From the NCBI RefSeq assembly GCF_000247695.1, contig NW_004624747.1, forward strand, positions 12,864,650 to 12,928,649: a DNA stretch of 64,000 bases, in the 5' to 3' direction. Each line of letters begins with the position of its first letter. Positions within the stretch are counted from its first letter, which is position 1. The translations under genes were made by a program, and so were the position numbers. Of this stretch, positions 1 through 11,868 are shown piece after piece. The DNA is from Heterocephalus glaber (lineage: Eukaryota; Chordata; Mammalia; Rodentia; Bathyergidae). The notes under the pieces are model-generated. The model was not told the DNA's origin, ran no database searches, and was given only the letters and a program-made list of their open reading frames with translations.

Positions 1-140
1 AAGAAAGGCATGTTTCCTTTTAAGGAGACTTACTCTAAATTCCATATAGAATGTCCACTGAGCCATGTTGATGTCAGAACTGAGTTACCTTGCTACATGT
101 AGCTGCAAGAAAAGTGGGAACATGCATAAAATCAGGGAAG

Positions 141-240
141 CTGAGTTGTAGCTCAGTGGTAGAATGTTTGGATAGCATTCATGAGACCCTGGATTCAGTT
201 CCCAGGCACACACACACATAATAATAAACAATTTTTAAAA
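141..240 (+). mobile_element. Old ID-like SINE
   Basis: GTAGCTCAGTGGTAGAATG keeps the A box. A CA stretch and A-rich tail follow. Confidence 0.6.
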
Positions 241-472
241 ATCAGGACTCTGTTACCAAGAAGGAGAGAAAATACAGTAGATGTTGGAAGGAAACTTGCA
301 GTCTCTGTCATATTGTAATTTTTGTTCTTGTTTTTTCCTTTGTAGAACAAGAGAATGTTGTATCCTAATTTTATATTTGTTATATCATAATTTTATGTGT
401 ATTTGGCAAATGATAGATACCAGATAAATAGATTGGTTAATAAAATACAATAGTAGAAGTTAATTGTTGAGT

Positions 473-559
473 GCCGGGGATTTAGCTCAGTGGTTCCACT
501 CCCTGCCTCACAAGTGGAAGGACCCGAGTTTGATCCCCAGTACAAAAAAAAAAAAAAAA
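473..559 (+). mobile_element. ID-like SINE (tRNA-derived)
   Basis: GCCGGGGATTTAGCTCAGTG begins the unit. The B box is seen as GAGTTTGATCC, followed by CCAGTAC and a 16-A tail. This is the typical form of the family in this window. Confidence 0.92.
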
Positions 560-607
560 GTTATTTTTGAGTTGTGGGCTCTCATTTTTTTTTTTTTTTT
601 TTTTTTT

Positions 608-992
608 NNNNNNNNNNNNNNNNNNNNNNNNNNNNNNNNNNNNNNNNNNNNNNNNNNNNNNNNNNNNNNNNNNNNNNNNNNNNNNNNNNNNNNNNNNNNN
701 NNNNNNNNNNNNNNNNNNNNNNNNNNNNNNNNNNNNNNNNNNNNNNNNNNNNNNNNNNNNNNNNNNNNNNNNNNNNNNNNNNNNNNNNNNNNNNNNNNNN
801 NNNNNNNNNNNNNNNNNNNNNNNNNNNNNNNNNNNNNNNNNNNNNNNNNNNNNNNNNNNNNNNNNNNNNNNNNNNNNNNNNNNNNNNNNNNNNNNNNNNN
901 NNNNNNNNNNNNNNNNNNNNNNNNNNNNNNNNNNNNNNNNNNNNNNNNNNNNNNNNNNNNNNNNNNNNNNNNNNNNNNNNNNNNNNNNNNNN
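608..992. other. Assembly gap (385 N)
   Basis: The gap lies between a T run (from about 585) and CCCCCCAAAG. Both borders resemble SINE tails seen elsewhere here: the T run is like a reversed A tail, and the C run plus A is like the tail of the ID copy at 16932. The missing part probably contains SINEs. All long open frames across it are artefacts. Confidence 0.95.
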
Positions 993-1324
993 CCCCCCAA
1001 AGACTTGATTTTAAATGAATCATTACCACTAAAGAAAAAAATGCTTTGGATTGTAAAATGCATGCCGATTTCAGAGTTTATTTAAAGGTAAGGGAAAGTG
1101 TGCTTGATAGTATTAACTTTTCCATGACTGGCTTTTGTCTCCTCCCATTTCTTTCTAGCTAGTTGAAGGGATAATTTCTGCATGTAATCAAAAACTATTT
1201 GGTTAAATGCAAATGAACTAGATAAAAATAATGTATCATACTAATAGTACTTGTTGGAATCAGACATACACCCAGTTTTTTCTTACAAGCTGAATTAACA
1301 ATTACATTAAAATATTACTAGAAT

Positions 1325-1482
1325 GAGCTAGGTGTGGTGGTGCATGCCTGTGATCCCAGCACTGGGGAGGATGAGGTATGAGGATCGCCATGAGTTCGAG
1401 GACAGCCTGAACTACATAGTGAGTTCAAGGACAGCCTGAACCTCATAGTGTGACTCTGTCTCAAAAAAACAAAACAAAACAA
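1325..1482 (+). mobile_element. B1 SINE with internal tandem duplication
   Basis: Starts GCTAGGTGTGGTGGTGCATG (7SL-derived). GAGTTCAAGGACAGCCTGAAC repeats the preceding segment, the internal duplication of rodent B1. Ends GTCTCAAAAAAAC. Confidence 0.92.
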
Positions 1483-1599
1483 ATTGCTAGGATGTACTAG
1501 TTAGTTATCTATTGCTGTATACTAGACTATTGTGAAACCTAGTAGCTTAAAATAATCATTTTAATTGAAAATTTAATTGAAATAATTATAGTCACATGT

Positions 1600-1890
1600 A
1601 TTCTGACCAAGATACTGGCATTGATAAAATCCATTGATTTTCTTCAAATTTCCCCTGTTATTTGCCACTTGTGCATGTGTGCTAAGGTATATTCCAATTT
1701 GTCAGCTGTCTACAGTTGTATATCCACTACCATAGTCAAGGTAGTGAACATTCGCATATCCTTCAGGTGGTCCTTCTGTAAGCACTCTCCACACTTTTCC
1801 TCTGGTGTTGATGCTGACTGTGCATTCTCATTCTGGTCCCTAACTCCTGGCAACCACTAATCTTTCTGCCGTTTCTAATGCTTTGGTCTT
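1600..1890 (-). mobile_element. Antisense L1 3' fragment
   Basis: Contains CCTGGCAACCACTAATCTTT, the antisense of a phrase common in old L1 3' ends. The following 1890-2240 looks like another diverged repeat that I cannot assign. Confidence 0.55.
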
Positions 1891-3204
1891 TCAGAAATGT
1901 TACGTATGCTCGTGATCTGTGGATCTACAGTTGGGACAGGGCTCAGTTGGAATGGTGTGTCTTTGTTCCACATGATGTCTTCTGGACTCTCCGGAGACTG
2001 GAGGATCCACAGTGGTCTCACTGATGTGGCTAAAGCTTTGATGCTGGCTTTTAGGGTGTCCTAAGGGCCTTTTCATGACCTCTTGTGTTGTCTTCTGTAG
2101 AAATTCTCACTGCTTGATGCTTCTTGTTCAGGTGTGTGCAGGGATGGGAGGCACTGTTGGTGGCCAGATTTGGATACAATCTGCTGTACACTTCAAACAA
2201 GTTAGTTGAATTATAGGGATGATACCACATTTATCTGCTTGGATTTGTTATCTTTTTATTTTTGAAATGTGAATTAGTTTGAATTCCATATAAAGTACAA
2301 AGTAGAATGTGATAAGTTTACATAGTTTTCTCTTTGCTAATGCTAGTTGCAAATAAAACAGTTTTCTATTGCAAGGCATATTGCCAGAGTTCAAGTTATC
2401 AACCAAATCTGAGGATTCCCAAGGGGCCCATGGTATTTGGAGAATAAATGGTTGCTTGAAATGGCTCTTAAGATGTTAGGAATGCTTCACCTCTCTTTCA
2501 TTTTCCCAGGCTGGCTGTTTCTTGTGCTCTTAAAATAGCAGGGGCTTGTATACATAGTTCCAGACTTTTATAATACTAACTTTGAGAGACCACACAGATT
2601 TTCCTCTTTGCATTAAGTGCTTTAGGTAAGGCATAACGATATTGTTTTTCAAGATATTTTCCACTTTCCAGAAGAGACCTTTTAAGAGTGAAAAGAAGGA
2701 CAGAGATGTGCTTTTCAGCTGAGAAATTGAAACCAGGGGAGCATTTTTCTCTTAAGATTTTTCTGACTATGAAATGTTAAACTTTGTTTTGTTGTGAAAG
2801 TGGCAGCAGAATAGGTCAAAGGTTAGGTCCTAGACCTCTTTCACAGAATTCTCGACCATCTATTTTACCCTATAGTAAAGCTTGCATGGATTTCTGGAAT
2901 GAGAGATAACTAAACAGCTATTGCTAAGTGAGGGCTACATGCTTATAGAGCATTTAGTAAATTGTGAGCCTGAGTAAGTGGTTTCAAATTTAGAAATGAA
3001 TTTTTCATCTGAGTTTAAAACATTATTTGGCTAAAAGTTTTCTTCCTCCTTCCTTTTCTGATAGCTGATTTCACAAGCATTTACAGTAGTGCCCTTTATT
3101 TGAAGTTTTTGTTTTCTGTGATTTCAATTTCCCATAGTCAAAGGGTAGGTACAGTATATTTTGAGAGATTATATCCATATAACTTGTATTATTTTGTGTT
3201 TGTT

Positions 3205-3355
3205 TGTTTGTTTGTGTTTGAGACAGGGTCTCACTGTGTAGTCTAGCCTAGCCTTGAATTCACTATGTAGCTGAGGCTGGCCTCAACTTGCGGCAATCCT
3301 CCTGGCTCAGCCTCCAGAGTGCTAGGATTACAGGCGTGCACTACCATGCCAGGCT
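3205..3355 (-). mobile_element. B1 SINE, reversed
   Basis: Starts GAGACAGGGTCTCACTGTG after a TTTG-repeat tail. Ends with CACTACCATGCCAGGCTG. Confidence 0.92.
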
Positions 3356-3490
3356 GTAACTTGTATTATAGCTTATTGTTATAATTTTTCTTTGTTTTGT
3401 TTTGTTTCCCCTTTAGGACTGGAGATTGAAACCAGAGCCTCATGCATACCAGGCATGCTGTAACTCCAGCCCTTAAAAAAAAAATTGGGG

Positions 3491-3571
3491 GGCCGGGGAT
3501 TTAGCACAGTGGTTCCACCGCCTGCCTCACAAGCCCAAGGACCCGAGTTCGATCCCCAGTACAAAAAAAAA
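3491..3571 (+). mobile_element. ID-like SINE
   Basis: Nearly intact, with GTTCGATCCCCAGTAC and a short A tail. Confidence 0.92.
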
Positions 3572-3657
3572 TTTATTTTTTTTGAGACAGGATCTCACTC
3601 AGTCTTCCTACCTCAACCCACTGAGTAGCTGGAGGCATTATAGGTGTACACCAGTTG
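3572..3657 (-). mobile_element. B1 fragment, reversed
   Basis: GAGACAGGATCTCACTCAG through GGTGTACACC. Internally deleted. Confidence 0.75.
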
Positions 3658-3789
3658 TTCATTTTATTATTAGTTATATTGGTGTTAGTATCTATTCCTA
3701 ACTTAAAATATTAGTCTTTGTCATAGATATGTATGTATAAGAAAAAACAGTATACTGTATAGGTTTCAATACTGTCTTGTTTTTAGGCA

Positions 3790-4480
3790 TCTGCTTTCTT
3801 TTTTTTTTCCAGAACTTCACATAAATGGGATCACATTTGTAATTTTTTGAGTCTGCTTTCTTTTACTTAGCACAGTGCATCTGAGATTCATCTACATTGC
3901 ATCTATAGTAAATTCTTTTTATTGCTAAGTAGATCATTATATAAAGGTACCATGATTTATTTATTTACTGGTTGGTGGACATTTGAGGTGTCTAAAGTTT
4001 TGGGCAATTCTGAATAAAGTAGCTATAAACCTTGAAGTTCAGTATTTTGTGGGGATATGTATTTTCATTTCTCTTGAGTCATAAGGAAGGTGTAGCACTA
4101 ATGAAACTATTGAACTCTTCTAAAGTGATTGTACATTCCCACCAGTAAAGTTTGAAATTTCTAGTAGCTATGCTTCCTCACCAGCACTTGTTACAGTCAC
4201 TTTTTAAAAAATTTTTTTTGACTTGAACTCTTCTAGTAACTATATAGTAATATCTCTGTTTGGTTTTCTTAGTGACTAATGATGATTGAGCATCTCTTGT
4301 ACTTATTTGCCATCTGTTTCTCTTTGGTGGGTCTGTTCACTTATTTTGCTCACTTTTTAAATTGGGTTGTTTTCATATTGAGATGAGAGACTCATTTTCA
4401 TGTTCTGGTTATCAGTCCTTTATCTGATAATGTATTTTGCAGTGATGTTTTCTCCCAGACTGTGGCTTGTCTTTGTCTCC
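3790..4480 (-). mobile_element. Antisense old L1 (late ORF2 and 3' region)
   Basis: Antisense L1 phrases are clear: CATTCCCACCAGTAAAG, ATGATGATTGAGCATCTC, AGTCCTTTATCTGATAATG and TTTTCTCCCAGACTGTGG. Confidence 0.75.
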
Positions 4481-4524
4481 TCCCTCCATTCCTCTCTTCT
4501 CTCTTTTTTTTTTTTTTTTTTTGA

Positions 4525-4592
4525 CAGTGCTGGGTAATGAACCCCACAAGTTTGAACATGGTAGACAAGTGCCTGGTCCCAGAGCTATAACC
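4525..4592 (-). mobile_element. Old ID-like SINE, reversed
   Basis: Diverged copy with a 20-T run on its left (4504-4522). Confidence 0.5.
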
Positions 4593-4606
4593 TCAGACAG
4601 ATGCTT

Positions 4607-4690
4607 TTGGGGGGAGGAGTACTGGGGATCTAACTCAGGACCTTGCGCTTGTGAGGCAGGCGGTAGAACCACTGAGCTAAATCCCCGGCC
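4607..4690 (-). mobile_element. ID-like SINE, reversed
   Basis: Young copy next to the older one, with CTCAGACAGATGC and CTCAGACGATGC as imperfect target duplications. Confidence 0.9.
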
Positions 4691-4769
4691 CTCAGACGAT
4701 GCATTTTGATTCAGGCTCCAACTGAGGTTGAGTGAATAATGTTTGGGAAGGAGTATTGTGAAATGGTTT

Positions 4770-5040
4770 TAAAGCATGACTTCTGGATCTGGATCTAGAC
4801 CGCCTGGGTCAGAATAGTAGTTCTTCCTCAAGCTGTATGTCTGTAAACAAATTTGTTAATCTGTCTCTGCTTCAGTACCCACATCTCTCAAGCTGATAGT
4901 TAAAAGTATCTTCCTCAAAGGGTTGTAGCTAAGATAAAATGAGCATAAAATTAGCTATGATAAAATATAAACAGCCTGTACTTTATCTGACACACAGTAA
5001 GCCCCAAAGTATTGGCTTATTATTATTACTGTTATTATAG
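4770..5040 (+). repeat. MIR SINE relic
   Basis: Core wording CTCAAAGGGTTGTAGCTAAG and the end CACACAGTAAGCCCCAAAGT match MIR. Confidence 0.75.
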
Positions 5041-5714
5041 CAGCAGTTTTATTTCTGGATGTCCTAGGTCTTTCAAGATAGAGGTTTATTTGGTTACTTA
5101 GATACTTTTTAAATAATTAGTCCCCCCTTTTTAAATTTCATGTTTATTATATATAGGAGCCCATATAACATTTGTTGGGGTGTTGTAGGACCCCTGTATA
5201 AAAGAAAGTTTGGAAAATTTATATAACTCAAACTTTTTAAATACTCAGTTTAAAAACTAACCAAGAATTTGACTCCTGCAAAGTCAGATTTCTTCTGAAT
5301 CATTCTTAGGATTGGCAGAAATCCAACAGAATAGAATCCAAAATGCTTTATAGCTTCCAACCAAAAACAGTCTTTTCCTACTGTGACTTTTAAACTGAGA
5401 CATTCATTGTATGAATGTCTCACTTTTTTGTCAAGATTAGAAAATTCATAAAATCACCCCAGGGCTTCTCATCCCTGTTTCAGTTTCTAATAGTATATTT
5501 GAAATATTTTCCCCTCCTGCAGCCCTAGACAGCAGTTATTTGATTTGAATCTTTTTAGAGAAGTGAATGTGGATTAATTCCAGCTAAACACCTCAGTAAT
5601 TGATCCTTTGGGTATACCTCTGAAAGAACAAGCATATTAATTATTCTTGTTATTGCCAAGGACAGAAGAGTCCTCTCCAGATAGCTAAGTGGAGATATTT
5701 AGCACACAGGTACT

Positions 5715-5945
5715 TTAGTTCTAGGATTTGAATACAGATTTTTTTCACTTACTAACTTTGTAACACTGAACTAGTTTCACCTTCCTGTTCATCTCTTTCC
5801 TTATGTGTAAACTAGGGGTAATAAAAATTACCTATGTCATAGGGTAGTAATGAGAAATAATGAAATTAAAACTAAATGAATAATGAAACTAAAGTTCCAT
5901 GTGACACACCATAAATACTTCACAAATATTACTTGCTATTATTTT
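5715..5945 (+). repeat. MIR SINE relic
   Basis: Diverged MIR with TTTGAATACAGATTTTTTTC, a CTTATGTGTAAACTAGGGGTA core and CCTATGTCATAGGGTAGTAA. Confidence 0.75.
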
Positions 5946-6037
5946 TATTTATTTATTTATTTTGGTACCGAGGATCGAACTCTGGTCCTTGGGCTTGAGG
6001 GACTGGTGGCAGAACCACTGAACTAAATCCCCGGCCC
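5941..6037 (-). mobile_element. ID-like SINE, reversed
   Basis: Ends in CCCCGGCCC and is flanked by CTTGCTATTAT repeats. Confidence 0.9.
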
Positions 6038-6982
6038 TGCTTGCTATTATTATTGTGGTTGTTATTATTTGTATTTAATTTCTGAATTAGGAGTTAATTA
6101 CAAGGTTTTTTTTAACTGGCCCTATGTTTAAAAGAATTGGAACAGACCTTCCCAAAGGATATCCTACAGAATACAAAATCTGTAGATGCTCTGAGACCAA
6201 AATAAGAGAAAGAATGCAAGTTTTGTGGGAAAATATATTATGAGCACTACTAAATACAAAAAACAAAAAGTCCAGTCATCAAGTTAATGGTGTGTTTAGT
6301 TTGGTATTTACTAAATGTACTGACCATCATTGCTTTTAGTCGGGTACATCAGTCAAATTGCTTAAGAAACTTTTATCCCACAGAATCTGTTTTAGGAACA
6401 CTAAGAAATTTTTTTTAGTGATAATGAAATCGGTGAACTGTTTGCCTATTATATTACCCAACTGTAATTCACATCTTTAAAGTTTTTTCTTACCATATCT
6501 GTTCCCTGTGGGTCACTCTTATCATTGTATAATAAAGACATGTTAAAATAAATACTGCAAAAAAAGTTACTGCATTTCTTTCTACAAAGGGCTGTACTAT
6601 GGAAGCTCAAGGGTAGAAGTTGGACTCCTTTCAAAATGAGGGTTGGTGGGGCCAAGGGGAACTTGGAATTGAGATATGAGCTAGCTTAATGAGCAAATAT
6701 AACTGTAAACTTGTATTTGTAATAACAGGACAAATGGCAACAAACCTTTCCTCATGGAAGCTGGGACACTTTATTACATGACTGCTGCATTATAAGTTGC
6801 CTTTTACATTGAGCAATTTGCTGAGAAATGTTGGCCTCACTGTTGACCATTTTTAACATGCTGTAATTAGACTACTATCTAAATTCTGAAGTCAGTCTCA
6901 GCATCCTTGATCTCAGATTTAGTATAAAATGTATCTTTAATACATATAGTAAGAGATAATGTTAAAACTTTCAGAACCCTAG

Positions 6983-7047
6983 GGCCTGGGATTTAGCTCA
7001 GTGTTTCCGGCGCCTGCCTCCCAAGTGCAAGGTCCCGGTACTAAAAA
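6983..7047 (+). mobile_element. ID-like SINE with internal deletion
   Basis: The B-box region is deleted (GGTCCCGGTACT). It is flanked by AACTTTCAGAACCCTA and AACTTTCAGAGCCCTA. Confidence 0.85.
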
Positions 7048-7204
7048 AACTTTCAGAGCCCTAAACACTTTGATTTTTTAATATATTATTTGGAAACCTT
7101 AACTTTACTACTGATTGGAGCCTTTGAACAGGTTACCTCCAGTTTAGTCATAAGTCATAAATTATCTGTGTTTTTCATTTTCTTTTTCTTTTTCCTTTTT
7201 TTTC

Positions 7205-7351
7205 GGTTTTTTTGAGACAGGGCCTTGCTATATAGTTCACACTGGCCTTGAACTCACTATATAGCCTAGGCTGTCCTCAAACTTGTGGTGCTCCTCCTGC
7301 CTCAGCCTCCCAAGTGCTAGGACTACAGGCGTGCACCACCACACCCAGCTA
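7205..7351 (-). mobile_element. B1 SINE, reversed
   Basis: Complete, with the internal duplication and ending CACCACCACACCCAGC. Confidence 0.93.
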
Positions 7352-7854
7352 TCTGTGTTTCTCTATTGCAGACCATCATCCATGGGCAGTCTTGGCATCT
7401 GTTATACTAAGTAAAGGTATACCTTTTCATATACTCTGTGGTAATACTTAATACAGGTAAAACTGGTCCAGTAAACAAAGAGGATCAAAATTGAAACAGA
7501 TTATTAACATTAGAGTATAGTTGTATGATTAAACTCTAGAAGTCATTTGAAGGATGGGGGAAAGGGACTAAGTAACTATATGGCGTCACTGTTCCACTGG
7601 GAGTTAACTTCTTCAAAGGCATTAACAGTTCTTCCTCTACCGCTTCACTGCAAGCAGGCTTTCCTCATTTATAGTCGTTCTATATAAACTTGGGACTGCG
7701 GAAGAAAATGAGGCTCTTGGCCTGACTTTGATTTGTCTGTTGGAAAATGGCAAATGATTTTCAGTTCTTGGTTGTTTTTACTAGTAATAGAAGGAAGTCT
7801 TTAGTTGAGAAACCCAAAATGGCAGATATTCAGAACAAGTAGGGCACTTCAGAG

Positions 7855-8025
7855 CTTTTGGACCAAATTATCTAGATTTGAATCCAGAATCACCTTCCTC
7901 TTCCTTAGTACCTTACATGTAAATTAGGGCTAATAAAAGTCTGTTCGTAGGAACTATTTCATAGGATGTTCATGAGGATTCAGAAAAAGACTCAAATGTT
8001 TAGTAAATATTAACTGTTACTCCTA
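7855..8025 (+). repeat. MIR SINE relic
   Basis: Contains TAGATTTGAATCCAGAATCA and CATAGGATGTTCATGAGGAT. Confidence 0.7.
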
Positions 8026-8084
8026 TAGAATTATTAAAATAATTTTCCTTACTCTTCTCATTTTATTATCCATTAACTGAATAA

Positions 8085-8270
8085 ATTTGATTCCTATGAA
8101 CATAATAGTATAGCATTTCTGTTAACATTCCATCTACCAGAGAACACTTGTTGAAAGCTTATTCTTTGAGCTACATATTACAATTCCTCCCATTTTACAC
8201 ATGCAGACATTGAAGACTGGTGAAGTTACAAAGTGGACGCACGTCAGCTAGGAATTAAACCCAGAGGTTT
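8085..8270 (-). repeat. MIR SINE relic, antisense
   Basis: CATTTTACACATGCAGACATT followed by CAGCTAGGAATTAAACCCAG corresponds to reversed MIR. Confidence 0.7.
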
Positions 8271-8946
8271 GCTGCAAAGACCTTTGATTTTAACTGTTTT
8301 ATACCACTTTTCATGGCACTTCTTTGTTGCCCCCATGTTTCATTGTTCCCTGCTATTTTCTTTGATATTACTCCTCCAGTGAAACTAATTTGGTGTATTT
8401 CCAACTTTTTACCATTATCTATGCCATTTTCCCCACCGGTCTTCTGAGAAACCTTCCACAATTTACCTTGCCCAACTATTAAGGTCTTTCTTTAGCAGCT
8501 TTACTTGGCTGGTATCTACAGGACATAGATACTCATTTTTCTTTGAAGGGAAGTAAGTATCTCTAAAAGTAGGTGATTATTTTATGAAAGCAATCCTTAA
8601 ATTTAAGAAAATTTTAGCTTGGTGTACTTCTAAACCTTTTCTTTCCTTTGAACCTGTTGTACCTTCTTGACTTCACACTGAATAACCCTGCTTCTTATTT
8701 TATAGAGATAAGTATGGCTTTCTGGAATACCTACTTTCATAAAATCACATCTCTTCTTTATTTATGTAAGCCTTCTGGTCTCAGTAGAGAAAAAAAATTT
8801 TTTTTCTCTCTGCAAACCTAACTCTTTGTTTTCTCTAGAATCTTGCCCAGTCATTCTCTGGTTGTCAGACTTTTGTCTTCAGAGTGGCACAGATCTCCCA
8901 TATCATACATCAATCAGTTAATCAAACAATCAAACAAAAACTCTTG

Positions 8947-9030
8947 GGCCGGGGATTTAACTTAGTGGCACCACGTCTGCCTCACAAGCACAAGGTCCTG
9001 AGTTTGATCCCAGGTACCGAAAAAAAAAAA
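8947..9030 (+). mobile_element. ID-like SINE, GGCACCAC subfamily
   Basis: Reads TTAGTGGCACCACGTCTGCC, then GGTACC and an A tail. Confidence 0.9.
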
Positions 9031-9224
9031 CCCTTGGCCTTTCACATAGTGCTGTTCACTTCCATTCCTATTCTCTAGTGCTAGGCTTTCCTCAGGAAAT
9101 GATATAAATTCCCTCCTTGCATTTCCTCTTTACCCACGATTCTGTTGAAAGTACTGTAAAAAATCACCGGTAACTTCTCTTAAGTCAAACAGTGCTCTCA
9201 GCCTTCCCACTCTTCCACTTAATG

Positions 9225-9370
9225 TTGAGAGGTATTGTGTAATAAAAGCTGGACCTTTGGGGCTGTACAAGTTAGGTCTACATTCTGTTTCTAGCACTGT
9301 CAGCCTGTATTAATCTCGGGCACCTTTCTTTGACCTCACTGTCTCTGTTTGCCCTTTACATGTACTAAAT
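9225..9370 (+). repeat. MIR SINE relic
   Basis: The 5' and middle part of MIR (GGACCTTTGGGGCTGTACAA, CACTGTCTCTGTTTGCCC), diverged. Confidence 0.5.
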
Positions 9371-10257
9371 GCTTAATTCTTCTTTGTCTCTCAGAGTGAT
9401 CATTTCTTCAGCTCTCAGCTCTTGTGTAGTATCTCCTAATTTCCATTGTACCAACTGCTCAGAAAAGAATGAAAGCAAAGTGAAGAGTAGAAACGTTCTA
9501 TATCAGAGCCTAGTCCTGTGTAATGTCAAGGCTCTGGAAGATGAAGTTAGAAGAGAAAATGTCAAAAGACAGCAGAATGTCCCAGTTCCACATTAGGAAG
9601 GTAGAGTGTCTGGATGTTACTAATTGCTGGTGCTCCTTAGGACGATTAAGTAAACATTGGGCCAGGTGGAGGGGGACTCTGTCCAGAGTTCTGCCTTTGT
9701 TTATGGTTCCTGCTGCCTCTTAACACATCAGGTCCTTGAATCAGGATTTGGGTACACAGGTGTCCTCTGCTGTCAGCAGGTCAGGTGTTTATCATAACTC
9801 ATAGAAGTTTTGAGTCCTAGCCCTCCTTCATTCTTTGTCCAGTGTGTCACTAGAGCCCATTGATTGTTCTTTCAAAATAGTTTGTAGATATATCACCTCC
9901 TCTGTTTCTGCTTCTTACCAAGCTGAACTCCCACATCTAATCCGTGTCATAGCTTAACCTGGTAGTCTGTTGATGTCTCTTGTCTCCCCATTAGTTAATT
10001 CTTGGTGAGAATCAGGGCTCAGTCTTTATCATGGAGTGCCAGCACCTGGCAGAGTACTCTGTTAAATAGAGTCATGTATCATAAGATAGGGTGGGAGAGT
10101 TATCAGAAACAGGCTCACTGGAACTTTTTAACAGACATTAGATACGGCAAGGATATAGGTAGTTTTTAGATGTGGTGACCATAATATGTGTAGGTGGACA
10201 TATCCCCAAGGACACTGAATATTTATTAATGAAATTCAATCTCTTAGAAATTTCCCT

Positions 10258-10380
10258 TGCCAGGCATGGTGGCACACACCTATAATCCCAGCACTTGGGA
10301 GAGTGAGGCAGGAGGATCACTTCAAGTTCAATGCCAGCCTAAGCTACATAGTTGAGACCCTGTGTTGAACACAGGCCTGC
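10258..10380 (+). mobile_element. B1 SINE with (CA)n tail
   Basis: Starts GCCAGGCATGGTGGCACACA and has a single internal unit. Confidence 0.9.

Positions 10381-10383
<3 letters not shown>

Positions 10384-10421
<38 letters not shown>
10384..10421. repeat. (CA)n microsatellite
   Basis: About 19 CA units replace the A tail of the B1 at 10255-10380. Confidence 0.95.
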
Positions 10422-10423
<2 letters not shown>

Positions 10424-10799
10424 TTCCTCTTGTTCTAGAGACTCAGGAGACACTTCTTTTTAACTTTTCTGGCTTAACATGGTAGAAATAACGGGCCATA
10501 GCTTAAATTGTTTTGCTCTTTTTCACTTATCTACACAACTAGTTTTGTCACTAGGATAAGTGAGTTCCAAGAAAATAACTAACCTTTAACCTGTAGCATC
10601 TGTTTTTGAAATCATTGATTAGAATTGTATGGATGCTTTCCAGACTTTGTTCCTAGAATCATTTCTAAAGCTATTATCAGCACTGAATGGCAGGGGATAT
10701 TCTTTTAATGAGAGTTAGGTTTTTTAAAAAAAAGCTATATCAGAGGTTTTTCAGTGTTTTTTAAATGCCCCTAAGTTTATAAAACTTTTATTGTGACAA

Positions 10800-11345
10800 A
10801 AATAGAATTTTCCATTTACTAAATCATTTATAAGTGCATGATCCAGTGGCATTAAGTATATTTACTTATGTTTGGTGTACTATTACCACCATCGATTTCC
10901 AGATTAAACAGTATTCTATTTCCATCCCCTGTTAACCTCTATTCTTTATATTTCCATGAATTTGTCTGTTCTAGATCTTTAGTAAGTGAAATCATACAAT
11001 GAAAAAGGCACATAAAATATTTGTCCTTTTGTATCTGGTTTATTTCACCTAGTATAGTGTTTTCAAAATTCATCTATATTTTAGCATGTATCAGAATTTC
11101 CAAGTTTGTATAATACTTAATCATATGTATATACCACATCCTTTTTATCCACTTATTCATTGATGGATACTGGGGCTGTTTCCATGTTTGAACTGTTGTG
11201 AACAATGCTGCTATGAAAATTGGTGTACAAGTATGTGTGTGAGTCTCCACTTTCAGTTATTTGGGGCATATATTTAGGTTTTATTAGGTTTTGTGAGCAC
11301 ATATCCTGAGATGGCATTTAGACATTTAGAAGTAGTTCCTTGTGA
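10800..11345 (-). mobile_element. Antisense old L1 3' region
   Basis: Contains TGTGAACAATGCTGCTATGA and ATTCATTGATGGATACTGGG, hallmarks of antisense mammalian L1. Confidence 0.75.
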
Positions 11346-11533
11346 AATATTAATCTTGGTAAAATGTTAACACAAAGTTTTGTAAGTTTTTATTTTTGTT
11401 AAGTTATAAGAGATCTATTTTATTTAAGTACTAAAGTAATCTTGGATAGTAATACAAAGATGTCATTAAAAACTACATTATGTATTTTGTTCTGTAAATT
11501 AGTCCCTTGGCAAAATGAAAATAAACTACTATA

Positions 11534-11868
11534 CACTGGACCCTTGAGTTACAACTGGAATTTTAGTTTTAACTTATGAGCAAAGTCTTAAGCAACAACC
11601 CAAATGCTAGCCAGCCACTTGTGCTTCCAGATGCTCTCAGATACAGATTTAACCCTTAAAAGAGTTCTAGAGGGAACATTACAACATCCTTTCCTGTGTG
11701 GGTTAATTGAGAAAACCTGGGCCAATGTCTCTAAGAACACTGAGATCTGCCTGCATACAGGAGAGAGACTTTGAAGGCTGTGCAGAGGAACCTGAGCCTT
11801 CAGTTGACCAGCTTGAGTTAGAATCAGCCCTCATGAATGAATTGAGTTCATCAGTCAAGGGTCCACTG
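11534..11868. mobile_element. Tigger-like (TA-flanked) DNA transposon fossil
   Basis: The ends CACTGGACCCTTGAGT and, reversed, CAGTGGACCCTTGACT form terminal inverted repeats, each bordered by TA (11532-11533 and 11869-11870). The length is 335 bases. The resemblance to Tigger-group ends is from memory. No transposase frame remains. Confidence 0.6.

Noticed and set aside
473..559. True tRNA gene
   Set aside because: It has A and B boxes, but the tail, target repeats and many copies show a tRNA-derived SINE.
464..1085. Five open frames of 144-193 codons
   Set aside because: They run through the 385 N of the assembly gap and have no real sequence in the middle.
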